Positions 8,799 through 16,900 of a stretch of DNA of 64,000 nt are shown here, piece after piece. The notes beneath the pieces were generated by a model, which saw only the letters and a program-made list of their open reading frames with translations, did no database searches and had not been told where the DNA came from. The stretch is from SW-4-43-9 sp047617985. GTDB taxonomy: Archaea; Nanohalarchaeota; Nanosalinia; Nanosalinales; Nanosalinaceae. Location of the stretch: assembly GCA_047617985.1 (NCBI GenBank), contig JBLGBS010000002.1:1-64000 (forward strand), in the 5' to 3' direction. The translations under genes were made by a program, and so were the position numbers. Position 1 is the first letter of the stretch, and each line of letters starts with the position of its first letter.

Positions 8799-8996
8799 TT
8801 ACTGTTTGACTTCGCTCTCTGTCGGCATTATCAGCCATGCCAGCAGGTAGATCAGCAGTCCTGATCCTCCCCATAGAACGATGAAGAGTACGGCCAGCCT
8901 GACCAGTGTAGGATCAAGGTCGTAAACCTCTGCGATTCCGCCACATACTCCACCGAGGATTCTGTCTGATTCTGATCTGTAAAGCTTCTTGCTCAT
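8799..8996 (-). CDS. PspC-domain membrane protein
   Basis: A 65-residue single-domain PspC protein. It has the family's opening KLYRSESDRILGGVCGGIAE (4-23), then YDLDPTLVRLA and a hydrophobic stretch with GGSGLLIYLLAWLIMP (about 43-58). PspC proteins sit in the membrane; in enterobacteria they regulate the phage-shock response, but archaeal single-domain members have no proven role. It overlaps the upstream ndk stop by 4 bases, so the two are co-transcribed and coupled. A stress or membrane-integrity role is possible but only by family name. Confidence 0.88.
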   Translation of the reverse strand: MSKKLYRSESDRILGGVCGGIAEVYDLDPTLVRLAVLFIVLWGGSGLLIYLLAWLIMPTESEVKQ

Positions 8997-9484
8997 TTGA
9001 CTTCACCTTCCTGAGCTGACTGGTAGTCGTGAAGTTCGTCTTCTTCAAACCAGATTTCGATTTCCCGCTCTGCTTCTCCTGGTTCAGAAGCGTGGATTAT
9101 GTTTTTGTAGTGGGTTCCTTCCTCATCGGCGTGCTCCATTGACATGTGGCCGAACTTCCCTCTGATTGTGGAAGGGTGAGCCTCTCTATTCGAGGTGTCG
9201 CCGACTATTTTTCTGACGTTTTCCGCTGCGTGAACCCCTTCCAAAACTATTGCGATTACAGGGCCGTCCTGCATGTACTCTGCCAGTCCATCGTAGAAAG
9301 GTTTGTCGACATGTTCTTCGTAGTGTTTTTCAAGTAGCTGGTCTGTTGCCTGAACCATCTTCAGTCCTGAAATCTTGAAGCCGGCTGTTTCAAAGTGGTC
9401 GATAATATCTCCGACTATCCCTCTTTTGACTGCGTCAGGTTTCAGCGCTACAAATGTTCTTTCAATGTATTCTCCATCTGTCAT
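8993..9484 (-). CDS. ndk: Nucleoside diphosphate kinase
   Basis: Transfers the gamma phosphate between nucleoside triphosphates and diphosphates through a phosphohistidine. The family's KPDAVKRG (17-24) and the active-site NIIHASE motif (His about 131) are present. The protein is about 163 aa against a usual 140-150, with the extra residues in an acidic C-terminal tail after residue 145. The start at 9484 is supported by GAGGT, a Shine-Dalgarno sequence 7 bases upstream on the minus strand, and by a TATA-like TTTTTAA further up near 9522-9528. It leads the two-gene ndk-PspC unit. Confidence 0.95.
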   Translation of the reverse strand: MTDGEYIERTFVALKPDAVKRGIVGDIIDHFETAGFKISGLKMVQATDQLLEKHYEEHVDKPFYDGLAEYMQDGPVIAIVLEGVHAAENVRKIVGDTSNREAHPSTIRGKFGHMSMEHADEEGTHYKNIIHASEPGEAEREIEIWFEEDELHDYQSAQEGEVK

Positions 9485-9535
9485 TTTAATTACCTCTTAT
9501 AAAAGAAAATCTTGCTGAAGCTTTTTAAACTAAAT

Positions 9536-9976
9536 TCAGCTGGTTGCGTTGATCTTGCGGTAGAAAGTTTTCTCACACGGCAAAAGCTGGATGTTCTCAT
9601 TTTCAAGCCACTCTGAGGCGGTCTGGTTATGGTATTCGACCTGATCTGTCCACTCCATACCTGACATCGACGAGTTACAGGTGTTGTAGGCGCGGATCAT
9701 AAGCTCTGACTCAATTTCTCTGTAGTAGTTCTCCGTCCCCGGCTCTGGATCTGTGTAATTATTGTAGTTGTACGTGGTGTGGGTTCTCTGCTCAAATCCA
9801 AGACATACTCCGGCTTCAACCCCCTGGCACTCAGTGGTAACCTCTGTGTATCCGACCCGGACAGGATCGTTTGGTGTTGCGATATTCTTTGCTCCCATAA
9901 CGCTTACTACTACAAGAAGGCTGACACCAAGAAAGACGAGGTTTTTTCTCAACTCAGAGGAAATATCCAGATCCAT
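9536..9976 (-). CDS. Small membrane-anchored four-cysteine protein
   Basis: No named family recognised. A short cytoplasmic N-terminus (1-12) is followed by one hydrophobic helix (about 13-28) and an outside domain with Cys50, 58, 100 and 134 plus NNY/NQT/NAT sequons. The motif C-x-G-V-x4-C-x-G-F-E (50-62) and the later C-x7-EW (100-109) recur in the 130-aa protein at 18573, so the two are probably paralogues. Four external cysteines suggest two disulfides. A TATA-like box (9999-10008, minus strand) is 27 bases before the ATG, pointing to leaderless transcription divergent from the HerA gene. Confidence 0.75.
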   Translation of the reverse strand: MDLDISSELRKNLVFLGVSLLVVVSVMGAKNIATPNDPVRVGYTEVTTECQGVEAGVCLGFEQRTHTTYNYNNYTDPEPGTENYYREIESELMIRAYNTCNSSMSGMEWTDQVEYHNQTASEWLENENIQLLPCEKTFYRKINATS

Positions 9977-9998
9977 ATCTAAATGTGGTGTCCTGTAT

Positions 9999-10008
9999 CT
10001 TTTAAATT
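9999..10008 (-). promoter_or_regulatory. TATA box for the four-cysteine protein gene
   Basis: The plus-strand sequence CTTTTAAATT is read from the minus strand as AATTTAAAAG, centred about 27 bases from the minus ATG at 9976. No Shine-Dalgarno sequence is seen before that ATG. Confidence 0.55.
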
Positions 10009-10066
10009 GTGATTGAAACTGTCGGACATCAATTTATCAATCTTCGAGTGGAAAATCAATTTAGAG

Positions 10067-11926
10067 ATGCAGCTGGGAACAATTGAAGGAAAGGTCAACA
10101 CTTCTTCGTTCAAATTTCGGGCAACAGAAGAGGTAAAGAAGTTCGACTTTGTATCGGTGAAAAGCAATGACAAATGGATTCTTGCCCAGGTCGAGGAAGT
10201 GGAGAAAAAACCGGGTGGAGAAACACTTGCGAAAGCCAGTATAATAGGATACCGGGATAAAGGGCTGACAAAAGCACCTAGAAGAGTAATCGAACCGGAT
10301 TCAATAGTATACGCGGCAGATCAGGAGCTGATCTCCGATACTCTAGGATTAGAGGAAGCCGGACTCAGAATTGGCCATTTGGAAACTAACCCAGACATAG
10401 ATATCCATGTTAACAAAGAAGATTTCTACAAACACTTTGCTGTTCTGGCACAGACAGGGGCAGGAAAATCGTATTTAACAGGTGTTTTAATCGAGGAAAT
10501 GCTTGAGCAGGATCTCCCGGTAATGATAATTGATCCTCACGGCGAGTTTAACTCTCTTTCTCAGCCAAACCCTGATAACGAGGATGAAAGTGAGAGGAAA
10601 GGCTACAAAGTCGACGAATACTCCCCAAATACTGATATCAACGAGCATGCGATGCCTCTATCATTTTCCTCAGTTAACATGGAGAAGAAGGAGCTACTGG
10701 ATGTTATACCTGACTCTCTGACAAACTCGCAGATGGGTGTGCTTTACAACGCTCTGAAGCGTCTGAGGGATAAGGATGAGGATTATACATTGAACGATAT
10801 CATGGATGAGGTCTCGAATGAGGATTCAACTGCGAAATGGAATCTACTGAATTCTCTAGAGCAGCTGGAGAGGTCGGGTTTGTTTTCTGAAGATGCCATT
10901 GATCTCGAGGATTTACTGGAGCCAGGGGAGGCTACAATAATAAACTTGAAAGCGGTTGAGCCTGAATCGGCCGAGATGACTATGTTCATGCTCGCCAAAC
11001 GGATGTTCCAGCTGAGGAAGGAGAACCGAGTTCCGCCTTTCATAATGGTGATCGAGGAGGCTCACAACTTCGCGCCGGAGAAAGGTTTTGAGCAGGCGTT
11101 AAGCAACAAGATACTTAGAAAGATTGCATCCGAGGGCAGAAAGTTTGGTCTTGGAATTGGGGTTATTTCCCAGAGGCCGGCAAGGATCGACAAGAATGTT
11201 CTATCTCAGGCCAATACCCAGTTCATTTTGAGGGTCACGAATCCCAATGATCTCAAGGCAATTTCGAAATCATTCGAGGGAATCACAAGCGAGGTGGAGT
11301 CGATGATCAAGTCTCTGCCTCCGGGAGTGACTTTTGCGCTCGGAAATGAGTATCCTGTTATGACAGATGTCAGAACCCGGAAGTCGAAGCACGGCGGAAC
11401 AACTCAGACATCGGAAGGATACAAGGAGAAGCAAAAAATCAGGTTGTTCAGACCTCAGAGAGAGGTTAAGGAGATCGAAACGGAAAAAGGAGAAAAACAT
11501 GATGTCACATACTACCCGCTCTACCTGCATGAAACAGATGAGAAGAAGACGCTTTACGATGCTGTCAGCGGTGAAAAAAAGGCAGAAGTGAGTAAGGTTT
11601 CCGGGAAGGAGAAGAAGGTTCTTGATCATATAGAGCAGGATAGGAACAAGAGTGAGATAATGGAGGAGCTTGATATCACCCTGTCCAAAGTTACATCAAT
11701 TGTAGGGTCTCTCAGAAAAAAAGGACGTGTTAAGGATGAAAAGCTTGAGACAGAGGAGAGTATATTTGAGAAATCTCTGGCTGAGGAAAGGGTTGAAGAG
11801 GAAAAGCTTATTGACAGGGAAAAGTCTCCAGAAGAGCTTGGTATTGAAGGCGCTGAACTTGTATATTATCCTTATTATTCGAGCGGGGAAGATGTCTACG
11901 ATCCTGTTCTGGGGAGGGAAGTTTAG
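10067..11926 (+). CDS. herA: HerA-type hexameric ATPase/translocase with extended C-terminus
   Basis: FtsK-HerA superfamily DNA translocase; HerA normally works with NurA, Mre11 and Rad50 in end resection. The N-terminal HAS-barrel starts MQLGTIEGKV, which matches the usual family start and is why I prefer ATG 10067 to the TTG at 10013. Walker A is AQTGAGKS (128-135), Walker B is VIEEAH (about 328-333), and SQRPARIDK (about 368-376) is the sensor region. The C-terminal part is extended: a small winged-helix-like segment (about 510-555) lies between two copies of a YYPxY...YDxVxG motif (near 483 and at the very end). No nurA, mre11 or rad50 is nearby. It may be a HerA paralogue with another DNA-handling job. 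Confidence 0.88.
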   Translation: MQLGTIEGKVNTSSFKFRATEEVKKFDFVSVKSNDKWILAQVEEVEKKPGGETLAKASIIGYRDKGLTKAPRRVIEPDSIVYAADQELISDTLGLEEAGLRIGHLETNPDIDIHVNKEDFYKHFAVLAQTGAGKSYLTGVLIEEMLEQDLPVMIIDPHGEFNSLSQPNPDNEDESERKGYKVDEYSPNTDINEHAMPLSFSSVNMEKKELLDVIPDSLTNSQMGVLYNALKRLRDKDEDYTLNDIMDEVSNEDSTAKWNLLNSLEQLERSGLFSEDAIDLEDLLEPGEATIINLKAVEPESAEMTMFMLAKRMFQLRKENRVPPFIMVIEEAHNFAPEKGFEQALSNKILRKIASEGRKFGLGIGVISQRPARIDKNVLSQANTQFILRVTNPNDLKAISKSFEGITSEVESMIKSLPPGVTFALGNEYPVMTDVRTRKSKHGGTTQTSEGYKEKQKIRLFRPQREVKEIETEKGEKHDVTYYPLYLHETDEKKTLYDAVSGEKKAEVSKVSGKEKKVLDHIEQDRNKSEIMEELDITLSKVTSIVGSLRKKGRVKDEKLETEESIFEKSLAEERVEEEKLIDREKSPEELGIEGAELVYYPYYSSGEDVYDPVLGREV

Positions 11927-11937
11927 GTATCCACTCC

Positions 11938-11946
11938 TATTAAAAG
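11938..11946 (+). promoter_or_regulatory. TATA-like box upstream of tRNA-Val
   Basis: TATTAAAAG lies about 35 bases before the first tRNA base, compatible with a short pre-tRNA leader. It overlaps the region just after the HerA-type gene stop. Confidence 0.4.
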
Positions 11947-11976
11947 AATTACTAGCGCGGTTTGATATGCTAACTT

Positions 11977-12081
11977 GGGTTCGTGGTCTAGTTGGTTATC
12001 CAATGCTCAGCTCTGCTGGCTTTGGACTAAGACGTCGCCCTTACAAGGCGAAGATCCCCAGTTCGAATCTGGGCGAACCCA
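11977..12081 (+). tRNA. tRNA-Val(UAC) with an intron in the D arm
   Basis: Acceptor stem GGGTTCG (11977-11983) pairs with CGAACCC (12074-12080), with discriminator A at 12081 and no encoded CCA. The anticodon stem TCGCC/GGCGA frames the loop CTTACAA with anticodon TAC at 12042-12044. The T arm CCCAG-TTCGAAT-CTGGG is at 12057-12073. Everything is standard except a 31-base insertion between the D loop (..GGTTA) and the 3' half of the D stem (AGAC). Removing about 11999-12029 restores a perfect 4-bp D stem (GTCT with AGAC). Introns at this position are non-canonical; most archaeal introns are at 37/38. Confidence 0.95.
11999..12029 (+). other. Non-canonical tRNA intron (31 bases)
   Basis: The insert begins TCCAA and ends TTTGGACTA. 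TCCAA can pair with TTGGA, and the middle forms a hairpin CAGC-TCT-GCTG flanked by a further GC/GC pair. This is compatible with a relaxed bulge-helix-bulge recognised by the archaeal splicing endonuclease. The exact cut points are ambiguous by one or two bases, but the intron length is 31 for every placement that yields a sensible D arm. Confidence 0.8.
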
Positions 12082-12126
12082 ATTCGTATCGGACAGCCAG
12101 AAAGATCTGTGTTGTCACCAACAAGT

Positions 12127-12135
12127 ACTTAAAAT
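12127..12135 (+). promoter_or_regulatory. TATA box for pth2-truD
   Basis: ACTTAAAAT centred about 25 bases before the pth2 ATG at 12156. No Shine-Dalgarno sequence precedes that ATG, so the transcript is probably leaderless. Confidence 0.55.
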
Positions 12136-12155
12136 CTCATGAGTATGTTTAATAT

Positions 12156-12506
12156 ATGTCCGGAGAAATGAAGCAGGTAATCGTATTGAGAAACGATCTG
12201 GACATCAGCAGAGGAAAACAGATATCACAGGCATGTCACGCCTCTCTAGGAGCCTACAAAAAGGCAGATCCTGAAGATGTCTCAAGATGGGAAAAAGAAG
12301 GCTCCAAGAAAATAGTGCTTTCTTCCGGCGATAGAAAGCTGGAAGATTTATATGCTGAGATCAAAAGTAAAGACATACCGGTCTACCTCGTGAAGGATGC
12401 TGGTAAGACTGAAGTCGAGCCAGGTACTACTACAGCTCTCGGGATTGGCCCGGTAGAGGAATCAAAAATCGATAGTATAACAGGAGAACTCAAGCTTATA
12501 GGTTGA
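12156..12506 (+). CDS. pth2: Peptidyl-tRNA hydrolase, archaeal/eukaryotic type (Pth2)
   Basis: Releases peptidyl groups from tRNAs that drop off ribosomes. At 116 aa it has the usual Pth2 size and signatures: KQVIVLRNDLDISRGKQISQACHASL (6-31, in which the Lys, Gln and His are the conserved surface residues), a central YLVKDAGKTEV (about 77-87) and the closing TTTALGIGP (91-99) with the nucleotide-contacting Gly-rich turn. It is first in a short run with truD (gap of 7 bases), a combination of tRNA-related genes directly after a tRNA gene. Confidence 0.95.
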   Translation: MSGEMKQVIVLRNDLDISRGKQISQACHASLGAYKKADPEDVSRWEKEGSKKIVLSSGDRKLEDLYAEIKSKDIPVYLVKDAGKTEVEPGTTTALGIGPVEESKIDSITGELKLIG

Positions 12507-12513
12507 TACAAAG

Positions 12514-13671
12514 ATGATGGAAGATTTGATGGAATGGGAGTACTACACGGAACTGCCCGGAATAAAGGGCGAGATAAAGGAACAGGTAAACGACTTCATA
12601 GTGGAAGAACTTGCGTCGCACGAAACAGATGAAGAAGGCGACCATCTGATAGTCAAACTCAGGAAGCAGAACATGACCACAATGGAGGCAATCTCAAAGC
12701 TCTCCAATATGCTCCACATCTCCAAAAACCGGATAGGATACGCCGGAAACAAAGATAAAAGAGCCGTAACCGAACAGCACATTTCAATCCAGGGAGTTAC
12801 ACAGGAAGATGTCAACCAGGTTTTCACCGACGAATTCGAACTGGAAGTAGTTGGCAGAAACGGCCACATCGGACTTGGAAATCTCGACGCCAACAGATTT
12901 GAAATAGCTATAAGACAGTTAAACCTCCCTGTACAAGATCTAAGAGATAGAACACTTAAAATAGTCGATGAAATGGACAATAAGTTCCCTAACTACTTTG
13001 GAAAGCAGAGATTTGGTTCTTCAAGACCTATAACCCATCAGGTTGGAAGGCTTATCCTGAAGGAAGAGTATGAGGAAGCTGTCTGGACTTACATAGCCAA
13101 ACCATACGACCAGGAGTACAAGAGCATCCGGAAGATAAGAGACGAGTTATGGGAGACAAGAGAAGTGGAGGATGCCGCTGAAAAATTCCCTGAACAGTAC
13201 AGATACGAGAAAGCGCTTCTATACCACTTGACGAAGAACCCGGGCGACTACAAGGGAGCGATCAAGAGACTTCCGGACGGACTACAGCAGCTTTTCATCC
13301 ACGCTTATCAGTCATGGGTCTTCAATAGGGTTCTATCACGGCTTATCGATGAAGGATGGTACGAGCCGGAGTACGAGATACCTCTGGTAGGGTACAAGAC
13401 AGACCTTAAGGACGGTAAACCGGAAAACATGATTGAAGAAATCCTTGAGGAAGAAGGGGTTTCACAAGAAGACTTCAGGCTTCAGAACTTCCCGGATCTG
13501 AGAAGCGAAGGAACTTACCGAAGAGCATTCGCTGACTTCAGAAACTTTGAGGTGCTTGAGATTGATGAGGACGATCTCAATATGAACATGAACAAGATGG
13601 CTGTGAAGTTTGATCTGCCGAAAGGTGCATACGCAACAGTATTTCTGCGCGAAATCATGAAGAACGACTAA
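12514..13671 (+). CDS. truD: tRNA pseudouridine synthase D
   Basis: Forms pseudouridine at position 13 of tRNAs with UNUAR-like context. The catalytic signature GYAGNKDKRAVTEQ is at 75-88, with the nucleophile Asp81, and the family NRF motif (N about 129) and the insertion domain between the two halves of the core are present. Length 385 is normal for archaeal TruD. Three in-frame ATGs (12514, 12517, 12529) are possible starts; the third begins right before WEYYTELPG and may be the real one. Position 13 lies in the same D arm that carries the intron in the tRNA-Val gene 430 bases upstream, a coincidence worth noting but not evidence of linkage. Confidence 0.95.
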   Translation: MMEDLMEWEYYTELPGIKGEIKEQVNDFIVEELASHETDEEGDHLIVKLRKQNMTTMEAISKLSNMLHISKNRIGYAGNKDKRAVTEQHISIQGVTQEDVNQVFTDEFELEVVGRNGHIGLGNLDANRFEIAIRQLNLPVQDLRDRTLKIVDEMDNKFPNYFGKQRFGSSRPITHQVGRLILKEEYEEAVWTYIAKPYDQEYKSIRKIRDELWETREVEDAAEKFPEQYRYEKALLYHLTKNPGDYKGAIKRLPDGLQQLFIHAYQSWVFNRVLSRLIDEGWYEPEYEIPLVGYKTDLKDGKPENMIEEILEEEGVSQEDFRLQNFPDLRSEGTYRRAFADFRNFEVLEIDEDDLNMNMNKMAVKFDLPKGAYATVFLREIMKND

Positions 13672-13683
13672 ACCACTGGATCT

Positions 13684-14934
13684 ATGAAACCTTCAGAGTT
13701 TGGGGAAAGACTAGCTTTCTTATATGACGTCAGGTTTCTCATCCTGGTTTTCCTCCTTTTAACCTCCACCATCGCCTATTCAGCATCTCTCGAGTGGGAT
13801 GAAGGTTCTTTCCTCCAGAACGCGGAGTACTTCTCCGGCGAAGGATCCAACTTTGAGGAGAGCCGTCCTGCCTCACTTTCATATCTGATTTCAGCTCTAT
13901 GGCTTTTTACAGGAGAAAGTGCTTTCGCTGCCCGGATTCTAGTATCTCTGTTCGGAGCCGGATGTATCCTAGTGTTCCACAGGATAGCATCAAAAGAGTT
14001 TGAGGACTCCTTACCGGTTACCGCTGTATTTGCTTTTTCACCTCTACTGGTTTACTGGTCAGCCCATGCATACACTGATGTACCGGCTTTACTGCTGATT
14101 CTGGGTTCTTTCTACTTTTATCAGAGAGACAGGCATTTCCTGTCGGGAGCACTGATTTCGCTGGCTGCGACAGTAAGATACATCTTTCTCGTGTTCGCGT
14201 TCGGCATGGGGTTCGCTTATCTGGTCGATCATAGAGAAAAACTTTTCGACCTCGTAGCAGGAGGTTTTTCTGGTTCAGTACCTCTGCTGGCCTACAGTAA
14301 GATTTACTACGGAGGATTTTTCTCCCGGATCACAATGTATCTGACCAGGGTCTCAAAATGGTCGGACTCGGGTTTGATGTCTTCAGTAGCGCCAGGAATT
14401 TTCTCCGGCGTTTACACTCTATCGGCTATGATACCTGGTATGTACCCTGGCTGGAGGAAATCTTCCGCAGTCGAAAAATCGATGGTCGCTGTCTACTCCC
14501 TGTTCATAGTATTTATATCAGGTAACGCCTACGATAGGTACTGGCTTGCCATTCTGCCGTTTGTACTGCTTATAGCTTACCGGGGGCTGGACACGAAAAT
14601 TTTCTACCTTGTATCAGCGATTATGATAGTTGTTTCAGGTATTGGCGTGGCGAGCGATGGACTGACACATCAGAGATGTTCTCCGCCTCTTGATGATGCA
14701 CTTGACTATTCTGCTCAGCTTGAAGGAGAGTTCGTTTCCGATAACTGGGCTATAGCAGGATACAGGCTGGATCAGCCTGTAAGCTCTCCGTGGAACGATC
14801 TGGAAAGCCTGAGAGAAGGTGAAGGGATTGACTACGCTGTAATGTCTTCAGAGGAGCCTTACGGTGTGGTAAAGTCTTTCTCAAATAACTGCCGAACCTA
14901 CTATATTTACAACCTATCCGACCCTTCTATGTGA
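13684..14934 (+). CDS. GT-C fold membrane glycosyltransferase (GT39/PMT-like)
   Basis: A multi-pass membrane protein of 416 aa with about nine to ten hydrophobic helices. The first external loop carries the acidic pair in LEWDEGSF (Asp39-Glu40), the hallmark of GT-C transferases that use lipid-linked sugars, and the following RPASLSYLISALW and ARILVSLFGAG segments match dolichyl-phosphate-mannose mannosyltransferase-like proteins. A short soluble C-terminal domain follows the last helix. It probably adds a sugar to a lipid carrier or to surface proteins outside the membrane; the many secreted sequon-rich proteins encoded downstream are candidate acceptors. It starts 12 bases after truD and so may be read from that transcript. 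Confidence 0.8.
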   Translation: MKPSEFGERLAFLYDVRFLILVFLLLTSTIAYSASLEWDEGSFLQNAEYFSGEGSNFEESRPASLSYLISALWLFTGESAFAARILVSLFGAGCILVFHRIASKEFEDSLPVTAVFAFSPLLVYWSAHAYTDVPALLLILGSFYFYQRDRHFLSGALISLAATVRYIFLVFAFGMGFAYLVDHREKLFDLVAGGFSGSVPLLAYSKIYYGGFFSRITMYLTRVSKWSDSGLMSSVAPGIFSGVYTLSAMIPGMYPGWRKSSAVEKSMVAVYSLFIVFISGNAYDRYWLAILPFVLLIAYRGLDTKIFYLVSAIMIVVSGIGVASDGLTHQRCSPPLDDALDYSAQLEGEFVSDNWAIAGYRLDQPVSSPWNDLESLREGEGIDYAVMSSEEPYGVVKSFSNNCRTYYIYNLSDPSM

Positions 14935-14996
14935 GCACGATTCTGACAACTTTATTTATTAGTCGTGGGTTGTATTGTTTGGTACAGTGACCGGTC

Positions 14997-16211
14997 ATGA
15001 ACTTTATTGACATCCTCTATTTTGGAATATTCGGTATAATGATCTTCTCCGCTACCATGTGGATCATTGTCTACTTTCTAAACCGGGATAAAATACAGGT
15101 GGATCCAGAGCCAACGCGTTTCCCATCCGTAACTTTCCTTGTTCCGGCATACAACGAAGAGGAGTACATCCAGCAGTGTATAAAATCACTGATGGAGATG
15201 GATTATCCGGACGATAAACTGGAAATAATTGCAATAAACGACGGCTCAACTGACACCACTCTGGAGAAACTTCAGGAGTTCAAGGATCGAATAACAGTAA
15301 TCGATAAGGAGAACACTGGTAAAGCCAGCTCGCTGAACCATGCACTCGAGAAAGTTGACACTGAGATGGTGGCATGCATGGACGCCGACTCCTTCGCAGA
15401 GAAAGATATGCTGAGATCTATGGTCGGATACATGGAGGAAGATGGTGTTAAAGGAGTCACACCTGCCATGAAGGTCAGAAATCCTAGGACTTGGGCCCAG
15501 AAGATCATGTGGGCAGAGTTCATATACAACCTCTTCCTGAGAAAACTTTTCTCCATATTCGACTCTCAGTGGGTGATGCCGGGGCCTGGAAGCGTCTACG
15601 ACACACAGTACCTGAAAGATCTCGGAGGATGGGATGAGACAACGCTGACCGAGGATATGGAAGTGGCTTTCAGAATGTTCAAGAACGGTGCGAAGATAAA
15701 GAACAGCACTAACGCCTATGTGGATACAGAATCACCTCCTACACTTAAAGGTCTTCTGAAGCAGAGAATCCGCTGGTACGGCGGTTATCTTAACAACATG
15801 ATACGTTACAAAGAGTTCTGGTTCAACCCACGGTACGGCAATCTCGGGGTGATTATAATGCCTTTCAACATCCTCTGGACTTCAGTAGTAGTTTTCATGC
15901 TAGGCCATATGGTTTACAGAATTTTTGACAGCATTTTCCAGGCTTTCAATACCTACCTGCTGGTTGGTACGATACCGTATAATTTCCACTTCTCAGTTCA
16001 GAGCATATCCGCTTTCCACGTTTTTTACATTGTTCTCGGGGTCACCGGTATAGCAATGCTTCTATTGAGTTTGAGAACTGCGGAAGAGGATTTAAGTCTG
16101 TGGGAGAGAAAGGTTCATTATCTGCTGTTCCTCGCAGTTTACGGTGTGCTTTACGCCTTTTTCTGGGTTGCAGCAGCAGTTTACCAGTTAAAAGGTGATA
16201 GAAAATGGTAG
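14997..16211 (+). CDS. Processive-type family 2 glycosyltransferase
   Basis: Membrane-bound GT2 enzyme of 404 aa. One N-terminal helix (about 5-27) precedes the GT-A domain with LVPAYNEE (48-55), NDGSTD (81-86), MDADS (128-132), the catalytic TED (218-220) and the QRIRW motif (256-260), which is the QxxRW signature of polymer-forming or lipid-linked GT2 enzymes. Three C-terminal helices follow (about 284-310, 335-357 and 373-397). It probably makes a polysaccharide or transfers sugars to a lipid carrier. Its last 7 bases overlap the thioredoxin-like gene, so the two are one operon with the small gene at 16890. A TATA-like TTTATTTAT is at 14951-14959. Confidence 0.9.
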   Translation: MNFIDILYFGIFGIMIFSATMWIIVYFLNRDKIQVDPEPTRFPSVTFLVPAYNEEEYIQQCIKSLMEMDYPDDKLEIIAINDGSTDTTLEKLQEFKDRITVIDKENTGKASSLNHALEKVDTEMVACMDADSFAEKDMLRSMVGYMEEDGVKGVTPAMKVRNPRTWAQKIMWAEFIYNLFLRKLFSIFDSQWVMPGPGSVYDTQYLKDLGGWDETTLTEDMEVAFRMFKNGAKIKNSTNAYVDTESPPTLKGLLKQRIRWYGGYLNNMIRYKEFWFNPRYGNLGVIIMPFNILWTSVVVFMLGHMVYRIFDSIFQAFNTYLLVGTIPYNFHFSVQSISAFHVFYIVLGVTGIAMLLLSLRTAEEDLSLWERKVHYLLFLAVYGVLYAFFWVAAAVYQLKGDRKW

Positions 16212-16900
16212 AAAGAAAAGTCGACTGGAAATACCCTGTAATCGCGGTAGCTGTAACCGGAATGATTTTCTCCGGAATACTTTACGCAGGCTTTGCGCTC
16301 AACGATTACAAGGTGGATTCCCTAAGAGCACAGATCGAAGATGTTGAAACCGAGCAGAGATCAAGGATAATCGGGCTTGAGCTTTCTGAAAGCCTTCAGG
16401 AGCAGGACTGTCGAGCTGTGGACGGATGGATGAATACCACGGTCGATGATCTTAGAAATCTCAGACTTGAAGTCGCTGCCTATGAGAGCTCGAACAAAAT
16501 AAACAACAGAGAGTACACTACCGTTAAGAAAAGGTACATGAATCTCCTGCTCCAGAATCTGATACAGGTGAGGAACTATGACGATGCCTGTGATAGCGAA
16601 ATCGTCGATGTAGTTTACTTTTATGATGATGGATGTGATGCCTGTACAGATCAGGCAACTATCTTAACCCAGATAAGACAGGAGTACGGCAATAAAGTTG
16701 TTGTCTATCCTCTTGACACCGAGCTAGACATGCAGCCGATCAACTTCCTCCAGAACTACTACGGTATAGAAAGATACCCTTCGGTTGTGGTTGACGGCGA
16801 CGTCAAACAGGGATTCCAGTCTAAGGATAACCTGACCGGATTGATAGAAACCCGGCTTAACTCTACCAGCAAGGAGATGAACCAGACCGATGCCGAATAG
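16205..16900 (+). CDS. Membrane-anchored thioredoxin-like protein
   Basis: 231 aa with one N-terminal hydrophobic helix (about 11-33), a coiled region (36-125) and a C-terminal thioredoxin-like domain. The domain has VVYFYDDGCDACTDQ with the CxxC pair Cys144/Cys147 and a cis-proline position in RYPSVVV (Pro192). Two further cysteines, 69 and 129, lie in the outside coil and could form a structural disulfide. The predicted place is outside the membrane, where it could make or isomerise disulfides. This matches the abundance of paired cysteines in neighbouring anchored proteins (9536, 16890, 18573). It overlaps the GT2 gene by 7 bases and the next gene by 11. Confidence 0.85.
   Translation: MVERKVDWKYPVIAVAVTGMIFSGILYAGFALNDYKVDSLRAQIEDVETEQRSRIIGLELSESLQEQDCRAVDGWMNTTVDDLRNLRLEVAAYESSNKINNREYTTVKKRYMNLLLQNLIQVRNYDDACDSEIVDVVYFYDDGCDACTDQATILTQIRQEYGNKVVVYPLDTELDMQPINFLQNYYGIERYPSVVVDGDVKQGFQSKDNLTGLIETRLNSTSKEMNQTDAE

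Noticed and set aside
11727..12152. 141-codon open frame running across the tRNA-Val gene
   Set aside because: It is in a different frame from the HerA-type gene end and crosses a clear tRNA gene, so it is a chance open frame.
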